Program-made: the position numbers and the translations under genes | Shown here: positions 34,000-46,600 of the stretch, one piece after another | Layout of the letters: every line of letters starts with the position of its first letter | Numbering within the stretch: position 1 is the stretch's first letter | From: Owenia fusiformis | Lineage: Eukaryota; Annelida; Polychaeta; Sabellida; Oweniidae | Reading direction: 5' to 3' | Length of the DNA stretch: 64,000 bases | Assembly (NCBI GenBank): GCA_903813345.2 | Contig: CAIIXF020000012.1 | Span: 4,135,318-4,199,317 of the forward strand | Notes under the pieces: generated by a model | What the model was told of the DNA's origin: nothing | The model's input: only the letters and a program-made list of their open reading frames with translations | The model's database searches: none

Positions 34000-36900
34000 A
34001 TGGCAGATAGAAAAGCTAAGATTTACAAAGCCAAGTTGGCAGAGCAGATAGAGAGATATGATGGTAAGATTCTTTTGATTTTCTTTCTTGATTTTCTTTT
34101 TTCACATCGGAGATTGAGTACGGAATTAAATAATAAACGTAACAAAACAAATTCAAAAAGCAAGACAAAAACAAACACACAAAACAACTTCACATTTAAA
34201 ATGTCAATAACAAGTAAAACACATCTGAAAATCTCAAAAAGTGATGGAAAAGTCACATATCTAAATATTTTGCATCTGAAATGGAGTGATAAGATTGATA
34301 TTTAATTGTTCCGTAACAGTACACAAAAAAGGTAACATCACCAAGATTTTACAGTTTTGAGGCTTTTCAGTGATTTTGGTTTATCAGTTGCTCATACGCT
34401 CATTGCTCATTTTTTGGTACCCCTGATATTTCGTACAACAAATACATCGGAATGTACAACTGCGCAGATTAAAACACCAACAGACTGAGTATGCAGTGTA
34501 CCAGAACATTATCATATGTGAATACTGGGGAATTAGCCTAACAAGTATTGATCATAAACAATACAATACAAATTTCTCAAACAATTCTGATATGCTTTTG
34601 CCAAGCAAATCTAGGTCAAATAATTCTGATGTGATTTTGCACAAACCAATACTGAATATAGGTCAAATAGTTGCAATGTGCTTTTGCACCAACAATACAA
34701 ACTGAAAGTACAATGTTATGTATGTATGTATGTATGTATAATTTATTTACCTCTTAAATAAAAGAGAGTTACATTCATATTAACATGTAGAGAAAATTAA
34801 ATAAGATTATAAAACATATTTGTGTTACTTGATGTAAGGTAAAGAGGATAACTAACTTTTATCCACAAGAAATTGCCTATGCCTGTGTAACTCGTACACA
34901 TGCATAGCTATGAGTAACAGAGTCTCCTTATCATCATTGTATACAGTTCCTAGAATCACTTTAAGAATATAATCGTCGTTCATTACATTCAGATTACCCC
35001 TCGCTAAATAGAGTAAAGGTTTCTAACATCAGTAAAAGCTGGACAAGTAATCAAGAAATGCTTAACACTTTCTCTTTCGTTAAGATCACAAAAGATACAG
35101 ACTACTATACTTACCAATTTAGATACACTTGATCCATAAATCGATCCTAGTTCAAAATGAGGTGCAGGCTATCCATCCACATGAGGTACTCGCGGCACGA
35201 TAAGTGTTTGAATGTTGATGTTCACAAGTTGCAAATAAAGGCATGACGCCATTTGCAAAACTCATGGAAGGGGCAACTTCAACTTCAGGCCTGATTTTGG
35301 AGACCCTTATCGTGAATGACATCTCGCCACACAATTTTGTTTACATTTTCATATTTCCGGGACTAAAACAATGCATGGGGCCCGAAGATTGGTCAGGGCC
35401 CCAAAAACATAGCCCAATGTAGAGGATTCTACACTATGCAGTAGTTGTTTTTGTGGCGGACACCTGAACAGCAACCAACTCCTTATCAAGAGCTCTTCGA
35501 AAAATAAACTCATGGATGTTGTATGTCAATATAATGACTAGGAAATCAATTAAAATTAAGTAGCCTTTGGATCATGCGACCATACTAGCCTAGTCGAAAA
35601 CACTGAGTGCCATATGTGCTTGAATTCAAACAGGTAGAATAGATGTATTTTTCATTTGATAGATACTTTACATTGATCTGTTTCCATATAGTTTACACCA
35701 TGTACATTGCAGAAATGGTCAACAACATGAAAGAAGTGGCAGGCACGGGTATAGAAATGACAGCGGATGAGATAAATCTGCTCTCGGTGGCTTACAAAAA
35801 TGTGATTGGAGCTCACAGAGAATCCTGGAAGATTATCACTACCTTGGAACAGACGCAAGAAGAAAAGGGTGGTGATGAAGAAAAGATGATAATTAAAGAA
35901 TACAGGCAACAGGTTTGTATCAGTTCACAAGGTCATAAATTGTGATGCCCTGTGTCCCAAAACATAGAGATAGGGGCTTGGTGGTACCATGACAATTCCT
36001 GACAAGCAATTTTTTTGTAAACAAAATCCAAGAAAATGAAATGTGTCCTGTTGAAAAAACATAACTTTAATTACTTGGAATCTTGTAAGCCCATGATTTA
36101 TTCTTGATTTTTTTTATTTCTCTATTCAAACATGACAAGTAAAATAATTAAAATCAGTTCAGCCCATGATATTCCTCTACTGATTTCTGTTTTTTATGTA
36201 TATACGAGCGTAGGTTTCTATATTTATCTCACATCAACATAGATTTCATATTACAAATACATTGTAAGAATATGAATATTAGGGAGTTTAAGCTTGCATA
36301 TTTGTTTTTCACAATCAAAACGTGAACGGAAAATATTTAATCGTTGCTTTTTTATGGGCGATCGGTCATACGTATATATTGGCGTTTCGATTTTATATGC
36401 AAGCATAAATTGTTAGCGTATACTTGCAAGCTTAAACTCTTAGAACAAAAATATGAATCACATAAAGTACAACTTGTATATCATTAAGAACCCTACAATG
36501 TCAGAAAAATAAATGTTTTCAAAAGTTGTAATCGTTTTAGACTTTCTAGCAACTGTCTGCCAATTAAATATAAGTCCGACAATGAAAATGTTTCGATGAG
36601 GGGAAGTCTCAAGCCTCGAAGCCCCTCGTCAGGGTCCCTGTGGTACTGAAACAATTACATGTTGTTTTATAAAAGTCAAATACAAGGGTTTTACAAAAAT
36701 ATTTGAGCAAACATTTCTTTTTCCGTGGTTAAATGTCAACAGGTGATGTGCTTTCTTCACGGTGACTATCCAGGCCCCGTATATCGCGTGCAAGTTCCCG
36801 ATGGCATCGCGAGCCATGAGCTCATGTTAGAAGCGGGGCCTTGAAGGATATGTCAAAATATAGTTATAGTTGAAGAACGCCGTTGCCCTGCAATTAAAAT

Positions 36901-39859
36901 AGACATTGTACCATGAAATAAAGTTGTACAGAGTTTTACTTACTAAAGTTTCATAATAAATTTCATATTTCAATTTATCATATCAAGCAAGGCCCCGCTT
37001 CTAACATAAGCCCATTGCTCGCGATGTCAGCGGGTCCTGGATAGTCCCCGTGTTCTAGTTCACATTAATCAATCTGTTACGCAATGGAACCTGAAGATCT
37101 AGTGTGAAGTAATAAACAATAGTTATAAATAAGTATGTATGTATTTTCAGGTTGAAAAAGAACTAAAAGAGAATTGCAAAGACATATTACAAATCATTGA
37201 TATCCAATTAAAAAACAACGCTGACACTTCAGGCGTGTCAGCAGTCTCATATTTAAAAATGTAAGTATCTCATTATCATTATAACAAGCTAATGAGTTGG
37301 CACACAATATTTTCAAATGAAATCTTAAGAATGATACTCTATGTTTGGTGCTGTCCAACTAGATCTTGGGTCCGAGTTGTCCCGTTGTAAAAGGATAGGA
37401 GGTCCTATCAAATTATGGTCCTACTCTCCGTTGATTTATATGGTGACCTAAATACAACTCTTTCCCTCATTATCTTCTACGCAACCAGGGCCATTAAGGT
37501 CCGTTAAGAAAGGGGACCATAATCCCTGAGGACCATCATTTCTTTTACACCGGGTCCGAGTTGTCCACTTACCTTTTCAGCTCCTATTGTGTACTCTCTA
37601 AAGTTAGAAAATATTTTTTTTATCATTCATTTACTATTTGTCATGACTTAAAAAAGTTATTTTTACAGATTTTTGTAAAAAAACAAATTTTCAAAAAAAA
37701 TTGTGAGCATTTCAATTCTCAAATATTCCCCGCTATTTTTCAAAAAACATTGAAATTTTTTAATCATCAAATTTTTCTTAATGTATTTCAAAAAAGATTA
37801 TCTTTTTAACACCAATGCAAAGATTGAACAAAGGACACACTATTAAAATAATAAAATGCCATATTTAATGGGCCATTTCAATGTTTTAACATATCAAAAA
37901 TATTTTGAAACATTAGTGATGTCACTAAGTGGGCAAAAACTTTTTGAAAAAATTGAATTTTTTTTTCTATGTCAATCTTTTCTAAATATGCTAGACTTCA
38001 ATAATAAACCAATGTTGATTGTCTAACCAGATTAAAAGGAAGAATATATCATGTTTTAGATATCATTGTACTATTGGCTTCTATGAGAACTAAAATTTTG
38101 AAATGCATTTTTCTCGGAACCATTTTCATGCACTGATGAGTTCATTTCTCGCTTATTTATGAACCGATTTTCTTAATTTTTTCGGCAAAAAAACATGATG
38201 ATGATTGCTATACATTGGTATGAATTGTGGCTAATTAAAAGATATGTGTGACATCTAAAAGTTAAATTTAAAATAAATTCACAAATTGCTCACACACTTT
38301 TAAACAGTATAAAAAACTTTTGTGTAATTACAGGAAAGGAGACTACAATACCGACTTAGCAAAAGTCGCCACAGCCAATGACCGTAAACAAGCTGCAGAA
38401 AACAGTTTAGAGGCATACAAAGCTGCCAGCAAGATTGCCATGGCTGAATTGGCTCCCACAAACCCCATACGTCTTGGTTTAGCGCTTAACTTCTCTATAT
38501 TTCATTATGAGGTTTTAAAATCACCCGATCGGGCGTGTCAAGAGGCAGAGACTGCATTTGAAAACGCCCACAAACAGATAGATAGCGTGTGCGATCAAAG
38601 TTATAAAGACACCACCTTTTTAATGCAGTCATTGATGGACAATTTATTGTCATGGAGATCAGAGATGGAGGGAGATGGTATGTATATTGCTTTGCATCCC
38701 CTGCACTTAAGTTTGAATGGTTTCAGGCCATTTTGTTCATATCTGTGATAAATACCAACTGTGATAAAGTATTGAAGAATTTACCATGTTACGTCACGAT
38801 TAATTAATTAATAACGGTTGCGAATGAATGCAACTTAAATATCCTGCATCGTGAGATATCACAGCCTTCTCTCAGTGGCCTTCTAGAATGATTCTTGTGC
38901 ATAGCAGAGATGGTCTGAGTATCAGAATGAATATCCTGTGTTTAGACTAACATGCAGTGCGCTGGTGCGGTAATGGCCTTCAGGACTGTCAATAGATGTC
39001 ATAGAATTAAATAGGTTTAATAGCATACTTTAACATGTAAAAATTGCTCTCAAATCTCCCGAGATAAATTTTATTGAAAATGTCCAATAACCTTATGATT
39101 TTGAATATTAAAACATGTTTGTAAATAAAAAAACGGAGAATTTGATATTTATTTGATAAATGTAGTAAATTTGAAGTTTTAAAACAGCAATATTTACACA
39201 CAAACCAATGGGCCAGTTGTGAACAACAACCAAGTAGTTAACTGCCATCTATACGAGTCCTTGCTCCCATTGTAAAGATATAGTAAAATCATAAATGTTT
39301 GAGAGTACTTTGAATTTAAAAAATAAGCAATCAAATGACCAAATTGAAACATTTTATGTAAAAATAGAAACATTTATATTTATCCTAACTTTTGTATATT
39401 TCAGATAGTAATGTATAATGTGCAGCAAAGCTGTGGCTTTTTGTAATTTAGGGAGTTTCAGCCTTGTTAATTTTTCCGAAAATAACATGGCAGAGAAGTA
39501 TCAAAATATAAGAGGACACAGATATGATAGCTAAACTACAAAACAAACTAAAATATACAAAAGTTAGGATAAATATTAATGTTTGTATGTTTACATAAAA
39601 TGTTTCAATTTGGTCATTTGATTGCTTATTTTTTAAATTCAAAGTACTCTCAAACATTTATGATTTTACTTTACTTCCATGAACTCCCTGTGTTTAGAAT
39701 AAAATAAAAACAATTTTTTTGTAAATTGTTCTTGTATTTGGATCACAGGATGCTGGATAATTTTTAGATGTGGCTTCTTCTGATTGCAAGTTTACGACAT
39801 TTTTGAACAATAAAGATCGTTGAATTAAATTGAATTGTATTTCAGGTGAGGATCAGTAG
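34000..39859 (+). CDS. YWHAE: Divergent 14-3-3 epsilon, copy C (complete exons, altered phosphate pocket)
   Basis: Exons: 34000-34063, 35713-35912, 37151-37260, 38334-38677, 39846-39859, all with GT/AG borders and the same phases as copies A and B. They join to a 243-residue protein without frameshift. Exon 1 reads [21 protein letters not shown]. The pocket Lys and Arg of exon 2 are kept ([15 protein letters not shown]), but exon 4 starts [12 protein letters not shown]: Thr131-Asp132 replace the Arg-Tyr pair equivalent to R127/Y128 of human zeta, two of the residues that bind the phosphate. The Asn of LALNFS and Asn/Trp of DNLLSW remain. The tail stops after GEDQ, with an ~85-base loss relative to copy A in the adjoining sequence. 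It could be a non-canonical 14-3-3 with changed ligand choice, a dominant dimer partner, or a gene on its way to pseudogene. Intact frame and splice sites favour continued constraint at least until recently. Confidence 0.9.
34715..35140 (-). pseudogene. LINE 3'-end fragment (intron 1 of copy C)
   Basis: On the minus strand, [29 protein letters not shown] at about 35010-35110 shows the Cys-x2-Cys / His-x4-Cys pattern and following Arg of LINE reverse-transcriptase C-termini. The segment ends at a (TGTA)n tract at about 34716-34740, fitting the short tandem tail of some LINE clades. Everything upstream of the zinc motif is missing or unrecognisable. Confidence 0.6.
36282..36442. mobile_element. 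Miniature inverted-repeat element (intron 2 of copy C)
   Basis: GAGTTTAAGCTTGCATAT on the left pairs with TACTTGCAAGCTTAAACTC on the right, and inner parts (GCAAGC..) also pair. It spans about 160 bases and is non-coding. Confidence 0.65.
36761..37051. mobile_element. Miniature element 'CACGGTGACTATCCAGG' (intron 2 of copy C)
   Basis: Inverted ends CACGG(TG)ACTATCCAGGCCCCG and CCTGGATAGTCCCCGTG, with inner arms CATGTTAGAAGCGGGGCCTTGA and CAAGGCCCCGCTTCTAACAT. Homologous intron 2 of copy A (3779-3850) reads straight across: AATGTGCCTTCTAGTTCACATT. The element was therefore inserted at a TTCT-like site, leaving TTCT on both sides. No coding content. Confidence 0.85.
37382..37553. mobile_element. 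Miniature element 'CCGGTGTAAAAGA', copy 2 (intron 3 of copy C)
   Basis: Inverse of the 33153-33322 element. Its ends (CCCGTTGTAAAAGG and TCTTTTACACCGGG) meet a 15-base direct repeat GGGTCCGAGTTGTCC at 37368-37382 and 37552-37566. That is unusually long for a DNA-transposon target duplication. Confidence 0.75.
39280..39672. repeat. Inverted repeat with ~125-bp arms (intron 4 of copy C)
   Basis: The left arm (about 39280-39405: AGTAAAATCATAAATGTTTG..) and right arm (about 39548-39672: ..CAAACATTTATGATTTTACT) are close inverted copies around a ~140-base centre. Probably a foldback-type miniature element. No protein. Confidence 0.8.
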
Positions 39860-41018
39860 GATGAAGGTGCTCCCGAGATTGAGGACTAAAGACAATGACA
39901 AAGACAATGTCTATTATTTAAAGCAGACAAACTAAATAAAAAATAAAAATGGCCTTAGCCAATGATAAAATGTGAAATCAAATTAATTCTACACTCAGCA
40001 AATACTTAGCGTGTTTGTTTTGCCATGTTAACAAAAAACATTATTTGGTATTCGTGTTTCCATGATTTGCTTTGATTTATCTGTAATGCAATTTATTTGT
40101 ATGTGGCTATTCATGCTGTTAAGTACAGTCGCTATTTGTATTTTGATATGATAATTTGCAATAAATGAACTGAATAAAAAATCTGTAATGTTTATAGTCT
40201 GTATCTGATGTCATGCTTTTAAAATTAAAGATTCCATATTTAAAGGATATTGCTTTTCGTTCATTGTTATATGTGCAGTTAACCGTCTGCAATCCGCACA
40301 CCACTAGGTTTTTATCATTGAACTCAATGCGAGATAACAACATTGAGACTGAGAGTGTTGAATTTGAGAAGTGGTGGTCAGAGTACAGGTCTATTTTGTC
40401 CAATTGACAAAAAAATCTGCATGATGTCACCAAATCCATATCTCAACAGAAAAATCTTTTGATCAAATACATAATTGGCAAAATTATTCAGGCCTATTTA
40501 ATTTTATCCGAAATGCTGGACCATTTAAGGTCCGCTGATGTCCACTAATATAGTCCTATAAGTCTAATTTTTTAAGTTGTGTATGAGTACATATCAGTAT
40601 CAATGATCCTTTCCAATATGTCTGATTGTCCGCTAATTCCACCAATAGATTGTCTCATCTTGTCTGTCCAGGCAATAACTTAATACCCAGTTGACAGATT
40701 TGATACTGATGTATACTAGTATTTATTGCCACAGGACTTTTGGTCAAAATGAATTACCAATACGGTCCTGGGACAAGTACCAAACGTGTACGTTTCTATA
40801 AAAGTCATATAAACTTTCAGAACACTTCATCACGGTTTTGAGGCTAGGGAAATCGTGGGATCAAACATATGCTTCCTTCATCAACGGGGACAAGTGCTCT
40901 TGCTCATATAAGAGGTATCACCTGAGACATGAAAAAGTCTGCGATTTCTTCTGTTTTTCATGTCCGAAGCATTGGATTGAAATACTGCTGCATCATAAAT
41001 ATTTTAATGCGTTTTGGA
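39860..41018. other. Downstream of 14-3-3 copy C, no gene recognised
   Basis: It starts with a shortened 3' UTR (CTCCCGAGATTGAGGACTAAAGACAATGA, shared with copies A and B). The segment around 40000-40260 (CTGTATCTGATGTCATGCTTTTAA..TTAAAGATTCCATATT) is also found at about 7440-7610, downstream of copy A, so the downstream flank was part of the tandem duplication. Confidence 0.55.
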
Positions 41019-41306
41019 CAAGGATGAAACTCGATATTTTCCAACAATGAAAACGTCAAGATGTCGTCATTTTCTGAAATTAAAACCGACTATAAATTCA
41101 AAATAAATAGTTCAAAAGATTCGATCCAATATCTCGATCATTGCCATGAGTTTTGGAATTTTTCGTTAGGAAATAAGACCAAAATTCACGATTCAAATGT
41201 TGAAAGTGAACAAAATTGCCGCTGTTTGAATTCGAATTTTGTATCACGACATGCCCTTATATGGCACAGAATATCGATGTTGCACTCTGGGAGACAATCC
41301 TCCTTG
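41019..41306. mobile_element. hAT-like miniature element 'CAAGGA..TCCTTG', copy 2
   Basis: Reverse-oriented relative of 17409-17712, with CAAGGATGAAACTCG at the left and GACAATCCTCCTTG at the right. The exact 9-base direct repeat CGTTTTGGA flanks it (41010-41018 and 41307-41315). No protein. Confidence 0.85.
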
Positions 41307-41371
41307 CGTTTTGGATTCATGTTTGAAGGGGTGCACATAAAATAAAAGAATCTAAAAACTATCAATGTAAC

Positions 41372-42534
41372 TGTGACATTCGGATTTTGTATTTTTTATA
41401 ACCCTGTTATGGAGGGCTAAATATTTCATTTTACAGTTTTCTATAGGCTAATCAAACCCTGCTGGGAGCTTAACTTTCATTCACACTTCACATGTTTTCT
41501 TCAGTATTAGCCTCAACTTTCAAACAGCCAGGACCTGGTAAGAATATTTCATCATTTTATCCACCTTTTTGTCCTTTTTGAATATTTCAATATTATATTT
41601 GTCATTTCTACTTTATTCCACATAACTTTAGCTTCAACCTAGTGTAAATACTATTTTTGTATTTTGAATACTTTTTGAGATATTTACTTGAGTATTTCTA
41701 TTTGCACCGTCATGACAGTTTTGGCATTTGTGCATAGAATTCATAAAGTTACATTCTTTGTCAATAAACAGATAGTATCCCTACATTGTTATTTGTGACA
41801 ACTATTTGGTAATATGACTTATCTTGCCATACTTATTTTATAGCCACGGGTCTACCAGTGGGCTTTCTAGTGCTAATACTCACCACCCTGTTGAGATATA
41901 TTTAGGTACTTTTATATTTTTATTATTGTAAACCTTCACGGTGATGTTCTATTTAATCCATTTAATTTCATTATATTTGATATGGTAACTATAATCTATA
42001 AAGTGTATCAAGCACTGTGTTAGGGTTTATTTTGGAAACATAACAAGGGCCCTTTTTAATTCCACAGCCCTTTCACTAACTGGTTTTATCGTAAAACTGT
42101 AGATTATTACATTGTATTGAATGCCTTATGTATATGGTGTACGTGTACCTTAATATATTTCTTTACATTTTAGGGTCAAGTGTGGGTGCCCTAGCGGGTG
42201 GCCTGGTCATTTAGGCAGATAGATTTTGGTCATTTAGGCAGATAGATTTTGGTCATTTAGACAGATAGATTTTTAAGCTAGATAGTATTCAATTTAAGCT
42301 CGATATTCATTTTGAGCTAGATAGTCATTCACTTTAAGTTAGCTATTCACTTTAAGTTAGCTATTCACTTTAAGCTAACTATTCACTTTAAGCTAGCTAT
42401 TCACTTTAAGCTAGATTGTCACTTTAAACCAGATATTTTTATTCCATTTGCATATATTTTGAAATAAATCAGTGTTTTATAGTTTTACATCATTTTTCGT
42501 GTTCCCATGTGTTGTCCCTCGCCCCATGGTTACA
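41372..42534 (+). repeat. 5' LTR of the Gypsy element (1163 bp)
   Basis: It starts TGTGACATTCGG and ends CCATGGTTACA. The ends TGTGAC/GTTACA form the usual short inverted repeat. Near its right end are three ~23-base repeats (GGTCATTTAGGCAGATAGATTTT) and five or six ~18-base repeats (ATTCACTTTAAGCTAGCT). An AATAAA lies about 70 bases before the end. Promoter elements were not assigned. Confidence 0.95.
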
Positions 42535-42535
42535 C

Positions 42536-42553
42536 TGGTACTGCGGGTGTTAC
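42536..42553 (+). promoter_or_regulatory. Candidate tRNA primer-binding site
   Basis: TGGTACTGCGGGTGTTAC begins one base after the 5' LTR. The leading TGG is what pairing with the CCA end of a tRNA requires. The tRNA was not identified. Confidence 0.5.
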
Positions 42554-43677
42554 AATACACTGATGTTACATTGATATTTCACTGGTTTTTGAATACTGAC
42601 ACGTAATGTAGAAATTCATTTCCCAATTGCTAGGCTATTGTTAGGCTACTGTTTTATGGATAGGTAGATATTTTTTTATGACCAGGCCACATAAGCTAAT
42701 ACTGATGGAAGTCGGGTAAACCAAGTAAGTGGTACGGATAAAGACATATGGAAAAGCGTCAAAGATCAACACAACTTGAGATTGAACTATTTATGATTGG
42801 CATAAAACTGCAACTTTTCACATAGACATTGGCAATATTCCATGCTGCATTATTTTGCAAGGGAGTCACATAAACATTGAATTGCAGTGCTATATAATAA
42901 TCTCACATCACCTGAATGAACATTGTTTGAATGGCAACAGTTGAACTTTGCCTAGCTAATTAACATTGATGAATGAACATTGCTTGAATAGCTACATTTG
43001 AATCAGCTGATTATACTTCATGGACTTTGATAAAAGTTTGGACTGTGAAGCCATGCATAAAACTGAGCAACATAATTTCTAGCAAGGTCAATGAGGACAC
43101 TAGTAGTATTTGGTGTGAGTAAATAAAAGTCCAGCTTGCCAAATAGTATCCAGGACATTGGTTTCTGAATATACATGTTGACTTTTTATTAATTACTTTT
43201 TGTGTATTCCATTTAACACACAACTTACCAGTCATTATCTATTGTCTACATTTCAAGTGTGTATATCTTGATATTTGGTGCATAAAAGTGTCCAATTTAA
43301 GTTTGACAACTTTACATCAGTATGTGGTACCTCCACTTAACCTTGTGTTCTATATAGTAGCCCAGACACAAGTTATGTTCAAACGTAACAATTTTAATTA
43401 AAATCTCATAGTGCCCTTGACATTTATATTGTCTGAATTTTTATTGGTGTATTAATAGACTGGACATAGTAGAGTGCATGTCCTAGTACTACAAGTTTAT
43501 AAGGTCATATTAGACTAGTACCCCGGATAATTATACATATTCTCAACAGGGTGTATTTTATTGGTGATATATTTTAAACATTTTCGTGTAATTTTCCGCA
43601 AGTTTTGTACATACAACGCGAAATCAGAGTATTTTATCATATCGCTGCGTGCGCGTTTTCATTTTATATCAAAAACA

Positions 43678-46600
43678 ATGGCTGAAAAAGACGTGCCGCC
43701 ACTTGAATCACCGGATGAAAAATTTGTCTTGGGACAGGAGACTAACCCAGGGGATGTCAAACCAAAGGATCTCAGGAAAGCGATGATTGATGACTTAGCC
43801 AAGGAACTAGAGGATGAAGAAAAAGTTGAAGTACAAGAAAAGCTGAGAATGATTAAACTTGAACGGGAACTTACATCGCTGCAGAAAAAATATAACATGA
43901 ATCCTGACACAACAGTTCCTAATACCAGGACTAAGGAACATCAGGAAAGAAGTCAGGTTAACTCAACTGAAACGAAACTGGTTTACAACAAACCTAAACT
44001 TCAGAAGTTCTTTGGAAAGACTGACGAAGATGTCTACGACTGGTGTGAAGATGCAAAAATAGCGACAAAGAGTATCAACAAGAATGATGAAAAGATTGAC
44101 TATATAATCTACCACTTAGGACCAAATCCACGGCGTGAAATAAGATATTTATCAAACAACCCATCACCTGAGGATATCTACAGAACATTGAAGAGAGTGT
44201 TTGGTATCGTAGAATCACCACACAAATCAATGACTGAGTTCTACACGAGGAAACAAAACCACAATGAAACCATATCACAGTATACACAGTCGTTAATGAA
44301 GCTGATGGACATCGTAAAACAAAGCCATGAACACCTAGAAGGAGATAAATTACTTAAGGAACAACTGATAGTAGGAGCCTATGAGCCTAAACTGAGATGG
44401 GAACTCCAGAGAATGTCAGATTTGAACAATAACATCACATTTCACCAACTGAGAGAAATTGCTTTCAAATTTGAGTTGAATGAAAATGAGCAGCGGAAAG
44501 TTTCTTCAAGTGCAGTTAGCTTAAGAGACAATGACTCATCACTACAAATTACACTACAAAAGATTTTGGATAAACAGGAAAAGATCGAGAAGGAGATCAA
44601 CCATCTTAAGCGAAATAACAATGACAACTCTGAAAATAACTCAAACAATTTCAACAACAATGGCTACCAAAGAAACTACCACAACTTTAGGGGTCAGAAT
44701 AACTTCAACAATGGATTTGGTCGAGGACAGAACAGGGGTCAGTACAACAACAGAAGGGGTTCTAGCAGATCAAGAGGATTTAACTACAATAGAGGAGGAT
44801 ACAACCAATTCAACAACAATCAAAGTAACCAAAACGTAGACAACCAGAGTAATACAGAAGCCACATCAAACGAAGTGATAACAAATGTAACAGCAGATAC
44901 AACTATTCATCCAAACATGGAAAAGATTGTTGGAAAAACACCAGTATGGAATATAAAGATAGGAGAGATTCAAACAACTGGAGTGATGGATTCCGGCAGT
45001 AGTGTCACCCTGATGTCATTAGAATTCTACGAGAAACACTTCAACAAAGAACTTCAACAATTTCAAATGCTGGATCTCAAAGCTGCGAACAATCTCAAGA
45101 TACCATATAAGGGTCTATTAATCGAAGATATAACAATCAAAGGTGTATTAATAAAAGACTGCGGAATCTTAGTACACTCAGAGTCAGGAGCCTACCCAGA
45201 AATCTTGATAGGAATGAACATATTGAAATATCTGGAACCAGATGACAACATAGACAAAGAAGTCCAGAAAACACACTTAATTAGAGTGAAAGAAAAGTCT
45301 CTTATTCCACCATCAACAACACTTAATGTACCTGTCTACACTGGAAGTTTCCGAGGACAAGGAATAGTTGAACCATTAGAATCTACACTACCAGGGAACG
45401 TCCTACTTATCTCAGGCTACATCGACGCAAAATCAGGCTGTTCAATGATCAAGATTATGAATCCATCTGAAGTTAGTGTTTTCCTGCCTGTGAGAACTCC
45501 TGTTGGAACAGTTCAACAAGCCTCAGTTAGCTGCTGCAGGGTCACATGTAGTATGAATACATGTACAGTTGAACTCACAAATACAATTGAACACAACAAG
45601 ATGGAAGATGCACAATCTACTCCGACTACAACTACAGTACCACAACATGTAAATGATCAAATTGAAAAAATTTTGAAAGATTTCCCAGGAAATGAAGTGG
45701 AGTATAACAAGACAGCAGAACTTTTCAAGAAATATCACAACATATTTGGATCTGATGAGAATGACTTAGGATACACAGATGCAATAGTCCATAAAATACC
45801 AACTCCTGAAGGATTTGTTGTAAATGAACCATATCGAAGAATACCGCCAGCCATATTCCAAGAACTGAAAGAACATATAGACACTTTAGTCCAAAAGAAG
45901 ATAATACAACCAAGTGAGAGCAACTTTGCCAGTCCAATAGTCATAGTGAGGAAGAAAAATAATTCTTTAAGACTTTGCGTCGACTACAGAAACTTGAACA
46001 ACAATACAAAGAAAGATGTTTTTCCCCTTCCAAGGATTCAAGAGAGCATGGATGCACTGATCAACGCAGAGTGGTTCTCCAGCCTCGACCTCCAGAGCGC
46101 TTACCACCAGATAAAAGTTGCAGAGGAAGACATACACAAAACTAGCTTCACAACACCTCTTGGAATTTTTGAATATCTTCGAATGCCATTTGGACTCTGT
46201 AACGCACCAGCGACATATCAACGGTTAATGACTATGGCCTTCAAAGACGAGATGCTCAAGTCACTACTAGTCTACCTCGATGACATCCTAGTTTTCTCTT
46301 CTACAGTAGACGAAATGACCGAAAGACTTGAGAAAGTATTTTCAATCCTACAAAACTACAACCTGAAACTTGAACTAAGAAAATGTGACTTCTTCAAGAA
46401 GAAAGTTACATATCTAGGCTACAGAATATCCAAAGAAGGTATTGAACCAGACCCAGAGAAAATAAAGGTGATTGTTAACTGGAAACGACCAAAAACATTG
46501 AAAGATCTACGACAATTTTTAGGGATGGCTGGTTACCATAGAAGATTTGTGAAAGGTTATGCCAGCATAGCTCAACCACTCCATAACCTAGTTCAGAAAG

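Noticed and set aside
35152-35334. 60-codon minus-strand frame ([13 protein letters not shown]..) in intron 1 of copy C
   Set aside because: Composition looks protein-like, but there is no recognisable domain, splice context or second copy. It may be transposon debris next to the LINE fragment.
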